Assembly (NCBI GenBank): GCA_002682825.1
Contig: NOKP01000014.1
Location: 941,559 to 1,005,558 of the forward strand
Origin: Neonectria sp. B-13
Taxonomy: Eukaryota > Ascomycota > Sordariomycetes > Hypocreales > Nectriaceae
Direction of reading: 5' to 3'
DNA length: 64,000 nucleotides
A program made the translations under genes and the position numbers. The notes under the pieces are model-generated. The model was given only the letters and a program-made list of their open reading frames with translations, ran no database searches and had not been told where the DNA came from. Positions 20,938 through 32,324 of the stretch are shown one piece after another (position 1 is the stretch's first letter; the number at the start of each line of letters is the position of its first letter).

Positions 20938-22286
20938 TCCGCGGTTGTGAGAAACAGCGATAATTGGAAGGTTGGCGGGCCAATACCAGATCAAATGAGG
21001 AGACTCCGTGTTTTCTAGAATCCCTTGGTTCTCAAGTAAAAATGCCAAGGTATAGAGTGGAAAAACGACTGCTTGAGAGGGCGAGGACTCCAAATATCTG
21101 TAACCTGAACTTCTCTACAATAAGACGACCAAACCTGTTAATAACTCATCCTGAACTTTTCCAAGCACCTTAATAACGAACGCAGACTCGTATAATCTTT
21201 TATTGAAACAGCCTTGGATTGTAAATTCATTCCTGAACGTCCAGATATGACACTGTTGTGACTCCAAGAGCGTCTCAGTGCCTGTCTAAAAACCGACCAC
21301 GCCTCCTTTCTCCCCCTCCGTATCACCATACTCGTACTGGCGATGGAGTCATCGCTCAAATCGACCCAGGGTGCTCAAGTCTGGGTTCTGGACTGGTGGT
21401 AGATCAGCTGGTATGGGCGTGTTAAAGGTTTAGTGGTACGCCGCACGCAGGGTATCACGAGCTGCAACATACCCACCGGCTCCCTGGCCATCGGAGATAC
21501 ACACTGGCAAGCCGGAACAGAATATGCCGACTACAAATTACTCGATATCTCATGGGAATTGATGGTAACAGCTCAGATCGGTAGGGAAGGAGGCATAGCC
21601 CGTGGCCATTGCGTGCTGAGGGTATCTAGCCGTGACACGAATGATGGCAGCATGGACCGCACTGGAGCTACTGATGCCACGACTCTTGCAGGAGGCTGAT
21701 CCGGCAGCGATTGTCCTTGTATCTAGAATGACGGCCTCGCGGCTAGTTGCCCGCAGTACAGAGGACTGGGAACCATGTTGTGTTGGTAGAGAAATGCTGG
21801 GAACTTCCACCTTGCCTTACGTATTTTTCTTATTTTTCTTGATCACGCCTCCTCTTCCGGCTGCGCCCTCGCTGTCGAACATCCCTGTGGCTCTCTCACT
21901 CCCAGTTTCGACGGGCTGGCCAAATCACACTCTGAGGAGGAGACAACGTCAACTCACCAAAGTAGCAGCCGATACTCTTGTTGCCGAGTTTGTCAAAGGA
22001 GTGGATATCTTACACGATATTCTCTCTAGCCGTGGCGGACTGGGTTGCCGCCCGACTGGTCAACTTGCTTTACTAAGTGAATGACTTGATGTTTGTTCCA
22101 AGCATGATACAGGGAATTTAATACTGGAGCCAATCCTGCGGGTAGTGGCAACTGATGTAACTCTGTCGGCGTCTACTAATAGGGATTGATATGCCCAACA
22201 GATCATACATGCGCTTCCCTTGTTGCTAGCTTGGAACACGCAAGCCAATACGAGCCTGAAGTGTAGATTAGAACGGCAGTAGTCGA
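20938..22286. other. Intergenic, no supported gene
   Basis: Open frames such as plus 21632-22084 lack domain similarity or exon structure. The right end may hold decayed 5' sequence of the F-box-associated fragment that follows. Confidence 0.45.
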
Positions 22287-22754
22287 ATGATCAGCCCAGG
22301 AACGACTAATTCCAGGCCATGCCGCATGTCAATGGTGGAACTCTACTTGGCCGCTGGAAAGGCAGCGGGGAGGATGCCACTACTTAAAAGCATGTGTGTT
22401 TCAGTACAAGGCCCATCATATCTAGCGCTATGGTATTCCGGGCGGACTGACGGAGTAGATGAAAAATTAGAAAGACACTGGGAGGATGAAGGTCCACGGG
22501 ACGAAGGCCCATGCTTGACCATCCAGGGCCCGGGCGTATCAACTCTGAGTAACGACGTCCTCAACGCCTGGCAAGCAGCCTCTCAAGTGCATGAGAATAG
22601 GTTTCATGCGCGGCTGACGAGTTGGGACGACGAGGATGGACAAAGTGTGAAATATTATGCGCCGGATTATGGGCCATTGGTTGTAGAAACGCGCAAACAC
22701 CCTCCACGATTTCGTGCCTTCTCGGATTTGGATTCTGATTCCGATTCCGACTAA
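22287..22754 (+). pseudogene. C-terminal fragment of an F-box-associated (DUF6546-like) protein
   Basis: The open frame of 155 residues, or 141 from the Met at 22329, contains LYLAAGKAAGRMPLLKSM, an LALWYSGRTD strand, LTIQGPGVSTLSNDVLNAWQ and a charged tail (SDLDSDSDSD). This is the order found at the end of fungal F-box-containing proteins with a DUF6546-type domain: a MP.L..M helix, beta strands, then a V..AW helix. The N-terminal F-box and leucine-rich part are not found upstream in any frame. It is either a truncated remnant or a short derived gene. The family link is by pattern memory and moderate in strength. Confidence 0.45.
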
Positions 22755-23238
22755 AGCAATTCAGGAAAAAGAGGCATGGAATGGCGTAGAGCATGCTTGC
22801 CAACTAAACGATGAACGTAAAATCCCAGCATAAAATTATTTTCTTCCATTCCTCTACGAGTCTGTTTCCGTTGGTCTGTTTGCGTATGCGGTGTATCTCG
22901 AATAATTGGCTTAGAGTCCTATTGGATATCTTGTGGGTTAGGGTTGTCAACTTATCGGCTAGATCCGAGGTAGATTTCATGCTTTGGGATGCTGCGGTCA
23001 TCATGACCTCATCCATTATCTTTCAGAGAGGATGAACGAATATCACAGGATCTCGATGAATCACCATTCACATGGTTTTATCACGTGCAAGAGCTTTTAC
23101 AAGGTTTACTAAATTATTAAAAGCTCAATCGTCCAGCCTTCGCTCATCGAATCGAACAACCTCTTACACGAATGCATCAACAATTCCACAAGAACGACCC
23201 CCGCTTTAAATCTACGAAAATCTTCTGAAGCTTTCAAA
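22755..23238. other. Intergenic, promoter of the Gly-rich small protein
   Basis: No coding region supported. The segment before 23239 has a C/A-rich leader (AATTCCACAAGAACG, AAATCTACGAAAATC) typical of a well-expressed fungal 5' UTR. Confidence 0.5.
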
Positions 23239-23566
23239 ATGTCTGCTTCTCAAGGACCCAAGCCTAATGGTGGAATGGCAAGCCAGGCCACATCGAAAGC
23301 CACCAGTGGTATTGGCGAAGATAGGCCCAAGGTCTTTGATGAGCAGGGAGCTATCGGCAAGCAGTTCACTGGTAAGCAGACTTTCCCGTCATCGACCAAC
23401 GGTGACTAATTTTCTTTTAGAGCAAGGCGCTCTTGGTGGCGTTGCACAGAAGATCGGAGGCCCTTTAGATAAGGAAGGTATGATTGGGAAGCAGTTCACC
23501 ACTGGTGGTAGCATTGGAGGTTCAGTTCAAGATAGTATGGGAGGAAAGGCCCCGAGGAGCAACTAA
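23239..23566 (+). CDS. Small Gly/Gln-rich conserved fungal protein (stress/LEA-like)
   Basis: Exons are 23239-23371 and 23421-23566, joined by a 49-base intron with an ACTAAT branch, giving 92 residues. The protein contains an internal repeat: EQGAIGKQFT, EQGALGGVAQKIGG, KEGMIGKQFTTGG and SIGGSVQDSMGG. It has no Cys, no hydrophobic core and no signal peptide, so it is probably disordered. Proteins of this type are widespread in Pezizomycotina and are often compared with LEA or conidiation-associated hydrophilic proteins that protect against desiccation. That function is inference from composition. The model is secure because the intron restores the repeat in frame. Confidence 0.82.
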
Positions 23567-24122
23567 TGATTGACGCTTCTGATATTTCGTTTATTCTCGG
23601 AACACTGAAATGGGGAGTGCGAGGTTCTAATGTCTCAATAAATTCACTTTAGATACATCTGAAGTTGTTGAATAATTTTCAAGTGCTCCCCGTAATGTAT
23701 GCCGCAACGCTGGGGTATAGTTTTGGAGTAAAATTGGTTCGTTTATTGGGAGAGACTTAACGTGACGCTTAAAGTATGGGCCGGAGGCGTTGACCATATT
23801 ATCGTTTTACGAGACTAGCAGCGTGAGGAATAGATGAGAATCATTGTACTTTGAAGGGTGATTCTGTACCCAGAGACAGATTGTTGAGTCCGAGTCCTGA
23901 TATTAATTTATGGAAGTATTCTTTATTTGCACCGTATGAGCAGAGTATGAGCAGAGGTGGTTTACACCTGGGGAGTACAGAGATAGATCGTTTAGTCGGG
24001 CCCTGAATAAAGTGACATTGTCCTAGATCTACATCTGCTAAAGTAGCTCTAACCCCCAAGTACCTCAGCCCAAGCTCAATAATCACTTAGCTTAGAGCAG
24101 CATACACAGGAGCTTTCTAGAA
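23567..24122. other. Convergent 3' intergenic region
   Basis: It lies between the 3' ends of the Gly-rich gene and the P450 gene. AATAAATTC near 23637 is a possible poly(A) signal. No gene is seen. Confidence 0.5.
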
Positions 24123-25971
24123 TCACCCTTTCAGTGAATCCATGTCGATCTCTTCCTTCCGCCTCTTGATCAAGATCCTTGCTGCTGGATCCGGCAGCAC
24201 GGACATGCCAAAAGCAATCGGCTTGGGAACAAACCCCTCAGGCAACTTCCAATCATACTTGAGCAGAATGTGACAGAGGGCAATCTTGATCTCGTTGGCT
24301 GCAAAAAAGCGACCTGGACAAGCGTGCTGCCCGTGGCCAAAGCCAATGTGGTTCGCACTTGTGCTCACCAGATGCGCGTGTTTGCCTGTATCAGGCGTCT
24401 CACGCATCCGCAAAAATCGGTAGCCATCGTACATCGCTGCGTTGTCGTAGTAGGACGAGTCCCACATGTGCGTGGCACCTGCAACAAGCTTTTGGCCTTT
24501 GCGAATAACTGTGCCGTCTGACAGTTCGATGTCTTCCAGCACTAGCCTGCGGAATGGGGCTATAGAGCGGGTTAGCAACGAAGTCTGTGGTAGGAGATCC
24601 TGAATGTTCTGGTGTGCACCTAATAGGACTGGCTTTAGTCGCTGAGACTCCTTAATAACGCTGTCCATGAGCTTTAGGTTGTAGAGGGAAGTCTTTTTAA
24701 GACCCTCGTCTCCAAGGACTTGGATGGTTTCGTGGCGAAGCTCCAAAATCAGCTTAGGGTGCTGGGCAAGGTCAAGCATCACTTGCTGTAGTAAGTCACT
24801 TGTGGTGTGTATGGCCACGAGAGAGAGAGTAATTTGGGCTGTGGCCGGATCGTATGCTTTCTTGTATTCTCTCTCAAACCACTCGATGGAATCGTCAAAC
24901 GGTGATGGTTCTCCTCTGGCTAGCGCTTCGTCTTTGAGGTGGTTGCGTCGTTCGATGTGCGGCCTCAATACTCGGCGTGTTTCGTCGAGTTTCTTACGCA
25001 GGTTCCAGCATGAAGGCAAAGCCCAGTGAATGATAGGCCGGATGAATCGTGGCCAGGAACGGATCACATCCGACACGCGGAAGGCTTCGAGAGTGTAATC
25101 ACCGGATACCCGAACCCACTCATCGTTCCTGCACAGTTCCTCTCCCATGAAGACCCTTGATGATATGCGCGAGACGATTCGGACGAGGTCCACTTTCGGG
25201 TTTATCTCATGCCATTCTGAGAGAGATCGAAAGGTTTAGCATTGTCTTCTTTATGTATACCCGGTGAGGTGATGTTGGACCTACCAGAGGAGTCTGTAAA
25301 GACAATTTTGAGAACTTGAGATGCCTCATGAGATATTGGTGTTGTGAGCTTAGCTACAGAGTTGAGATTGTTAGTTTTGTTACTGAATGCTACCGTCACG
25401 GTCACACCTTGACACATACTTAGGCTTCTTGTTAAGTATTTGGTGACCAACTGAGGCAGACGATCATCGGCGCCGAAAGGGTCGAATCCAGGGATGTAAG
25501 CATGAGCGTCCTATACTTATTAGCATGGAATTCGAGCTTTGAGGAATTGCAACAGACATCTTTGGCAGGTGTCACAAAGTCCAGGTGCGGGTGACTTCTG
25601 ATTTCTTCAATGAACCTCGGAGGTATGACCACAATCTCACCCCAGTCAGAGTATAGCCTGTAGGGTTGATCGTGAAACTGCGCTTTCCCTCTGACCAGAA
25701 GCTCTTTACTGCACTTGATAAAATGGGCAGTACGATTCTGGCTTGTCAACTCCAGAAACCTTTTGGGGTCAAGCTGTGGAAGCATTTTGTGGCGACTGTT
25801 GATAGCATTGGTAATGAGAGTGAGAATGAAGACGGCGATGAGGAGGTAAGCCAGGGGCTGCTCAGTCGACCAGAGGAAAGATGACCCCAATCCCACCTCC
25901 CAAAGGTGCTGAAAAGTCATAGTGAGGTTGGAGACAGCGAGATGTTGATTCAAGTGATGAAGGAGTTGCAA
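24123..25971 (-). CDS. Cytochrome P450 monooxygenase
   Basis: Exons are 25971-25558, 25510-25420, 25353-25285, 25216-24620 and 24559-24123, giving 535 residues (or 518 from Met18). An N-terminal membrane anchor (PLAYLLIAVFILTLITNAI) is followed by the I-helix SLVAIHTTSDLL, the ExxR helix KESQRLKP and the heme loop FGHGQHACPGRFF with the ligand Cys at about residue 471. The last intron (24560-24619) is 60 bases long, in frame and stop-free. Removing it restores LKPVLLAPFRRLVLEDIELS, the family pattern. The HTTSD I-helix and LKP motifs are those of the fungal ent-kaurene oxidase/GA14-synthase-like P450 group, which usually oxidise terpenoids. No terpene cyclase is nearby, so the substrate is unknown. 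It sits in the endoplasmic reticulum with a separate reductase. Confidence 0.88.
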
Positions 25972-27734
25972 CTATAGAATGAAGGGAATCGTTGGGGAGG
26001 TTTACGATCTTATATATAACCGCCTAAACCAAATGCGGTTTGATAGTATCAATTACAATCCTCCTTATTGCCATAGGAATTTGAAGAGAAACCCTAGATC
26101 CCAGAACCGGGCTCCTCCTATTGCCCGGCGACCCGAAGGACCCCACAGACCCATCGTCAGAGAAGCAATAGAGCCAAACAGGATGCAGGACAGAAGCGCT
26201 TGCAGCAGCTCACTATGCGCAGTTGCGGGTCGTTTTCGTGGGCGTATTCGTATGGTGGAGTGCTATCTAGGCTCCTCAATGATGGTGGAACGATTAATCT
26301 ATTTGGCACCTCCATCACTCAAGCGGTCACCAAAGATTTAGGAAGGTTCCATCAAAAAATTACCACATAAGCCTCGAGCATAGCCTATGGCAAGTACACT
26401 ATCTGTTCTCAATTGCTTTTCGAGGGGTTAATCCTGCCCGTGAGGGAACTTTTATTGAAACCTACTACTCGCTTACAACTACCGGCATACGGGCGGCTCT
26501 AGATTTCCGAGACCGATGGATCGACACGATGAGACGATCGGATTCCCATTCCTGGCATTTGAGATGCATATGATGCCAGGCAATGAGGATACATCATTTG
26601 TTTTACAAATGCGTCATCGGACTTGGTGACACTGCCGGATTCTCACTGGACACGTAATGGCTACTACGCCTGCTTAGTTATTCTTCACTGGTATATTGCG
26701 GGGGATAGTTTATTGTTGTTCGGTGGGGCTACATCTAAATGCTTACACCTTTAAGTACTTGCTGGACGTGTACAACCCCTCCGTTCTGACACAAGCACTC
26801 CAATGGTAAGGCCTTTTTATTTTATTTTTTAACCCCGACGCTGTATGAGATGTTGCTGTACAACAAACCGCCAAAGAACTGGCAGGCTTAGGAAGTTGAG
26901 GGCAGCAAGTTAGTTAGAGGGAATCACAGGACTGCTGTTTTACAGGTATGTTAGTGACTACCACCTTTCGAAAACGTACAAGTCTCTTTGACTTTATTAT
27001 ATTTCTACGGCCTAAAAGAGGGAGAAATGTGCGTGATACGGATAATTTGCTTTGGTTTGAGCAATAATAACGAACAACACAAGGAAATACAGCCTTATAA
27101 TCACGCCAGCAAGTTTGAGGACTACACAATATGAGCTCTAAACTCATTGCTGTATCGCATGCTTAAAATGGACGCAATACGGGCTACAGGGCAGCGGGTA
27201 GTGAACTAGATGCAGCTAGCAACTAGCACAACGACGCGAGTCTCGATAACCCCGACCATTCCTATAGGCGCGAACAAAGACATGGACTGGCCGGCTTTTA
27301 GGAGTGTCTTACCATAGGTGTTGACATTGGCCTTGATGAGGAGACAAAACAACCCACGGTCGGCAATGAGGAAGTTAAATACATGAAGAAGTACATCTAG
27401 CTGCCATGATCAACAGCTACAAGTAAAGCAGTACGTACAGGGCTACAAGCCAAAACCTCGTCTCACAGTGATTTGCGAGAGCTCAGACCCGGGAAATATC
27501 CCATGCCTTAGCGCTGGGGTTGTGAATAGCACTGAAATGTCACGTCCACTGACAAATGGGATTCACGACTTCCTGCCATAATCCCGTTACTCATATTGGA
27601 GTAATTACTATATGTAGGAGTGGACGAAGCCTGTTTCTTACATCATGCAAGTCAATTTGTCAACAAATTTACTACCCAGCAGCTCACACCACCAGAATAC
27701 CTCTACTTCCATCTCATCCACAAAAAAAAGCAAA
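25972..27734. other. Intergenic, no supported gene
   Basis: The 1.8 kb shows only short open frames (for example minus 26914-27147) without domains. The last 80 bases form an A/C-rich leader to the Cys-rich gene at 27735. Confidence 0.5.
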
Positions 27735-27956
27735 ATGTGCACAAAGAGAACCCGGCACTACTATTGTGGGAGCTGCGGCACTTACCAGCGGTCCGCTCAG
27801 AAGATCGTCGGATGTGTCGAGGCTAGGGCTCGAGGCAGCGTTTGCGAGGAGCTTCGCGAAGACGAGCAAAATCTGTCTCCACTTGGCTTCGTGTGTGCTA
27901 CATGTGAGCAGAGGGCTCAAGCCAGGCGAGATAGGCGATGGGCAAAGAAGCGATAG
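27735..27956 (+). CDS. Small Cys-rich protein, MCxxR family, copy 1
   Basis: A single exon encodes 73 residues. It begins MCTKRTRHYYCGSCGTYQ and has cysteines arranged as Cys2, Cys11, Cys14, Cys27, Cys37, Cys53 and Cys56, ending with a very basic tail. A Cys-x2-Cys pair near each end suggests a zinc-binding knuckle. Small proteins starting MC..... with HxxCGH-like pairs are widespread in Pezizomycotina and have no assigned role. The ATG was chosen because its paralogue at 28936 starts identically (ATGTGCAC) after a similar A-rich leader. There is no signal peptide, so it is cytosolic or nuclear. Calling it zinc-binding is inference. Confidence 0.7.
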   Translation: MCTKRTRHYYCGSCGTYQRSAQKIVGCVEARARGSVCEELREDEQNLSPLGFVCATCEQRAQARRDRRWAKKR

Positions 27957-28079
27957 GCCTACGTGCTGTAGGTGACGAGACGCCTATGGATACTGTCGAG
28001 GATTAAATAACTAAACAACTTAGTTCAGTTGATATTACAAACAGTTCTTGAATCTAAGCAATCCAGTGGCTAACTTACC

Positions 28080-28480
28080 ATTTTTAGTTCTTTTCTTTCT
28101 TTTCTTTTTCACCTTGACTGATATTTATAGCTTATTTAGATACATTTTCAGGCTAAAAGTCTTTATACAGCTTATAGTACACTATTATAAGAGGCTTAAA
28201 TAGAGATTAAGAAATAGCTATTTAATTGAGCTATTTAGTATATAGAAATCTAAGATAAATACTATTAGATAGGTATATTTGTATGGTATTTTAGCATTTT
28301 TTCTATTTACTTGTAATATACCTAGTAATAAATAAAGATTGTTTAATATTTAGTATTTTATTTATATCTTTTTAATTTAAGAAATACATTATTAATATAT
28401 TTCTATTATAAATATATTAACAGAAATAAAGGTCTTCTTTCCAATAATTTAAGATTTTCTCCCAGCTAATTCCTATAGTG
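28080..28480. other. Strongly AT-rich block, RIP-like
   Basis: About 400 bases dominated by TA, TTTA and AATA runs, unlike the roughly 50 percent GC around it, with no coding frames. Such islands in Pezizomycotina usually mark old repeats mutated by repeat-induced point mutation. No terminal repeats or transposon frames survive. It separates the two paralogous Cys-rich genes, so it may mark the old duplication or insertion point. Confidence 0.6.
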
Positions 28481-28935
28481 TGTCTTTTAACTCTTATACG
28501 TTATCCCAGGAGACAATTGTTCATAATATGTGAACGGCGAGGCGCCAAGTTAAGACATTGTTTGATACGTATCCGATAATGACCTACAGAATTGTTAGTA
28601 AGAAGGCACTTAGTTCAAATTTCATAGACTAACCAAATGTAAGTTTCTAGAACACGCTATATAGTGTATTACAGCTTGTTCATATCAGTAGCATATTAGG
28701 TTCAGGGAGGCTGTGAGATTCACTGAATCAGCATGGCGTCGTGAATCACATTACGGCGAACGCATGATGCGCTGTGTTGGGGACATCTTCCAGTGTTATT
28801 TAGTGCAAAGTAAGGGCTTATAAGAGCGCGATTTCCCTGGTGCATTTTACTTCGACATCCCTTGAAAACTCAACAAACTCCAAAAAGTCTACGCCACAAA
28901 GTCAACTAATTTTACAACAAAACAGAAAGGGAAAA

Positions 28936-29151
28936 ATGTGCACGACACGTGTACAGAAGCATTGTTGCTTTTACTGCAGCCATTTGATGTGGGACAGAGC
29001 CGACACCTACGCATGCAACAAGGCGCGTGCGGCAGGAACAGCATGCCGCAATCCTACTATTGAAGTCCTTCGTTTTGCACCAATATCAAATGTTTGCAGG
29101 TCTTGCGAGCTCAGAAGAGACGAGGATGGCAAAATCTACATCATGAGTTAG
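28936..29151 (+). CDS. Small Cys-rich protein, MCxxR family, copy 2
   Basis: A single exon encodes 71 residues. It begins MCTTRVQKHCCFYCSHL and shares with copy 1 the initial MCT-R, the first Cys-x2-Cys pair, the central Cys with ARAxGxxC, a Pro, and the final VCxxCExR pair. Outside these positions the two proteins differ widely, so the duplication is old. The leader (ACAACAAAACAGAAAGGGAA) resembles that of copy 1. The fixed cysteines point to a metal-binding or disulfide-stabilised mini-domain. Function is unknown. Confidence 0.7.
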   Translation: MCTTRVQKHCCFYCSHLMWDRADTYACNKARAAGTACRNPTIEVLRFAPISNVCRSCELRRDEDGKIYIMS

Positions 29152-30785
29152 GTCTAAGCAGAAATGGCTCAGGGTTGCTCTTTGGTTTGACTTAACGCAA
29201 TGAGTCGCCTTGTACCTTAAACTCTGTGGGCAACTGATAGTACGGTGCCATTATCCTAGCACTTGAACGCGGATCCGGGCCCCTTAAGGCCCCGCGGTCC
29301 GCACCAATGACAATAAAGGAATTATCCTCTTTTCAACCTTTAAATCCTCACCTACTGTGACACCCCCACCACCTGGTATCACAGATATTCTACTTATAAT
29401 TTTCACAGCTATAAAACTTTAGTGCCTTGTCTTTTAGTGAAGATGCATATGCGAATAAAGGTTCGTGCTGAGATGATGCTTGAGGCTGAGTGACAAGTGA
29501 CTTCTGTGTGTCAGTGATATCCGATATTCCGCGACGTGCACCTTATGGTTATCCCAGTTCCCATCTCTACAAATGCAGGGACGTCAGAATTTCTTCATGT
29601 TATCGGCATGACCAAGCCTTGGGAAGCAGTACACCGCCCAGATCTGCAAAGCACCCTACAACATGTGGCACGCGGCTGCCCTGTCGAGCTGTCTATCTTT
29701 CCTTTGGGGGGATTTACCCGGCTTGTGTTAACGGAACAAGGATCAGAGGTGTAGATGTTCGAATGTGCATTTCGATAAGAGAAGGAAAAGTATAAAAAGC
29801 AGGATAATAAGGGCCTATCTTTTGTATTATTTGGGAAAGGGAAAGGCAGGGCACTGTTGACACAGGGCCAGATTTGAGGCATTGTCCCTGCCGGCTAGTG
29901 TAGCCAAAGTGAGAGGAAACTAAATGATTTAGTATATAGATATAGTCAGAAACAGCCTTTCTCCCGGTAGATCTCAGTAACTAGACAACTAGACTAGTAA
30001 CTTATGTTACAATATTGCCTCTTTCGATATGTGTAGATCTCTTCCCCTGACCAGCGGGACCAATAGAGCCGATACTCCCCGACGCTCTCCTAACCTACTG
30101 TATGATATTTATATCACCCATTTAATACGCAATTCCTTTTCTATCAGTAGCTCACATGCCACGCGTCCATGATTATTGTATTCCACACTTCTAGGACATA
30201 GACACGACACCGCCATGTCAAACACTCCCGCAGCTCGCTTTGGCGCCACTGAGGATTCTGCGTCCCTGCCTGTAAATACAGCCGCTTTAACACTGTTTGC
30301 TTTCCGATTTGTAATCGACGCTATTATTGATAGAGAATCTTTATCAAGTACAGTATAAAGCTTACTCTTAAATCTACATAGTTGAACAATCTTTCCAAAA
30401 TACCTGTCGATCTTCCTGTGCCATATCCTGCTCTGAACCTGTTTGACCTTTGCAAAGCGCTTAAGGATATAAAAGCTGAGAGTTTATCGCCGCTTTTATT
30501 ACTCACTACAAACTCCCTCCCCAACGAGAGTTTTCAGATGCTTCGACCAACGGCACGCAATCAAATTGTATCCTCCTATGTAGTCAGCATGGAACTCATC
30601 ACCCAATATTGCGGACGATGCCCTGATGAAAGTCTGACAACTCACTATACGGAGTTTGACCTCAGGCTTAATAAATGATGAGGTATGCCGGACGCATTGC
30701 TCGTGACGTGTAGACAACAGTTTCATCTGTACTAAAATGACTGGACGGTCCTGGCTGCGCGTGTACCTACTTATGACGCCCCAGG
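29152..30785. other. Intergenic, only weak open frames
   Basis: Plus 29536-29754 encodes a 72-residue frame containing GGFTRLVLTEQG with no start context or partner exons. Plus 30213-30678 holds two adjoining frames (APALNLFDLCKALKDI-like) interrupted by stops. Neither could be assigned to a family. Both may be remnants. Confidence 0.4.
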
Positions 30786-31731
30786 TTAGCAAACAGGTAC
30801 ATTTCGAGGCTCTATTACAAGCGAAGAGACACTGACTGAGTCATAACCGTCTGGGGGTTGCTGAAGATAAGGCATTTCACTTTGCGTGACAAAAGAGTTC
30901 CCAAGAACAACTCTGCAAAGCATCAGGGCGTGCACATTCGACCAAACTTTGTTGATGGCGTATTTTGAGGCCCTGAAAATAATAACAACGCAAATTAGCA
31001 AACAAATAGCCGGTTACAGGGGGTTCATACTTGGAGGTATCCTGAGTTGAATACAGCCCAGTCCCCAGCCTAGTGCCATGGCTGGACGATTGGTTCGATT
31101 AGTTAACCCTACCCATGGAACGGATTATCATGGTGTCGTTTAAACCACTTACTAGCCAGTACTACGCTTAAGGTCTAAGTAAGGTCTGAAACCCCACCGA
31201 AGTGTCTCGCAAAGCTTGCAATCGGTGCCGTAGCACATTGAAGTGTCGCCATTTTCACCGATGGTACATGCCCTCTCGGCACCACGGAGGCGTTTTCGCT
31301 CGTTTCCTGGATATTTACCCACTGCAACGAAATTCCCGCGTCTCTCAATTTTGTCCCTACAACGGTCCGCAGTGAGTTCATTAATTCAGAGGTTGGTAGG
31401 CTCGAGAACGTACCGGTACGCCTCAAACTCGTCTCGAGATTCCTTGGTCCAGGTGACCAGGTAAATCGTCTTGATAGGCGGTGAAGGCCCATTCGCGCCA
31501 TCATGGAAAGCGTGCGCTGCTATAAGTTTGGGAAACACTGGGGTGAGCGGTGAAGGTGCAGTAATGAACGGCTAACTTAGACATACCGTTTAAGTACATG
31601 ACATGGTCCCTCGGGATTTCAATAAGTCCCGGAGCATTGTTGGCTGCGGCTGTATTACAAGCTGAGGAACAGAACGTGTGATCAGGCTTTTTGGGCCTCT
31701 CGCAGCATTGTAGACAAATGTCATTGGTCAT
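30786..31731 (-). CDS. PARP-like (ADP-ribosyltransferase-fold) protein with N-terminal zinc-finger-like motif
   Basis: Exons are 31731-31587, 31519-31414, 31356-31153, 31081-31031 and 30972-30786, giving 230 residues; all four introns have canonical ends and compatible phases. Residues 6-25 form a Cys-x2-Cys...Cys-x3-Cys finger (CLQCCERPKKP, FCSSAC). Next come APGLIEIP, a DEFEAYRDKIE helix and GNERKRLRGAERACTIG. In the fungal PARP-like family I recognise here, the segment normally reads RFHGTxRxC; Arg108 replaces the first-triad His. CKLCETLRWGF, RLGTGLYSTQDTSKASKYA (the conserved Tyr of the fold is Tyr162) and PPDGYDSV follow. The C-terminus is short and ends NVPVC. ADP-ribosyl transfer is the family activity, but loss of the His suggests altered or no catalysis. 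The family assignment rests on motif order, not a search. Confidence 0.72.
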
Positions 31732-32324
31732 GGTTCTTGCGGGGGCAGTTTCAGCGACGTTGAATCACAGCCATCCAGGTAGTCTGGGACGGGACACTAG
31801 GGAGATGACAATATATCTATGCTATCACGCAAGGATCCGGCCGGCAGAGCCTCATCTTTCAAAGTGCGAGGTAGCCTGGCTGCCTCGTGGCCCTTCAAGG
31901 CAAATCTTCCGTGAGTGCATGCGATATGTTCAAAATTCCCCAATCAAGAGCGACAGGACAGCACCTGCATTCTGGGAGGAGACTTGAAAATTGAGGGTAA
32001 TATTGTCCATTGCGGGGCGTATTCGTACTTGACTGGCCAAGGGCAAACCACATCGGCGGAGGAAATACGCTTGAGTCGTGCACGTGAGGTGCTGGACTAT
32101 TAGGCTGCGCTCTGAAAGGCACATTAGCTGCGCCACGTGAGGGTGCCTGATTTTGCAAAGTGTAAATTCCAATGCACATCAGGCAGGCAACTGGAAGCCT
32201 TGTTTAGAAAAAACACTCAAATGACAATAAGCCCAGCACGACCACAACCAACAGAACCACCGCCATTCGCAATTGCCATAACTATCAAGCCTCGTCTCAC
32301 TACACATCGCTCTCCGCAAACACC
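31732..32324. other. Divergent promoter region
   Basis: It lies between the divergent PARP-like (minus) and CinA-type (plus) genes. An A/C-rich leader (ACCACAACCAACAGAACC, near 32239) precedes the CinA gene. No gene is supported. Confidence 0.55.

Noticed and set aside
22930..22950. Telomere-like GGGTTAGGGTT
   Set aside because: Only one and a half units; chance occurrence in AT-rich intergenic DNA.
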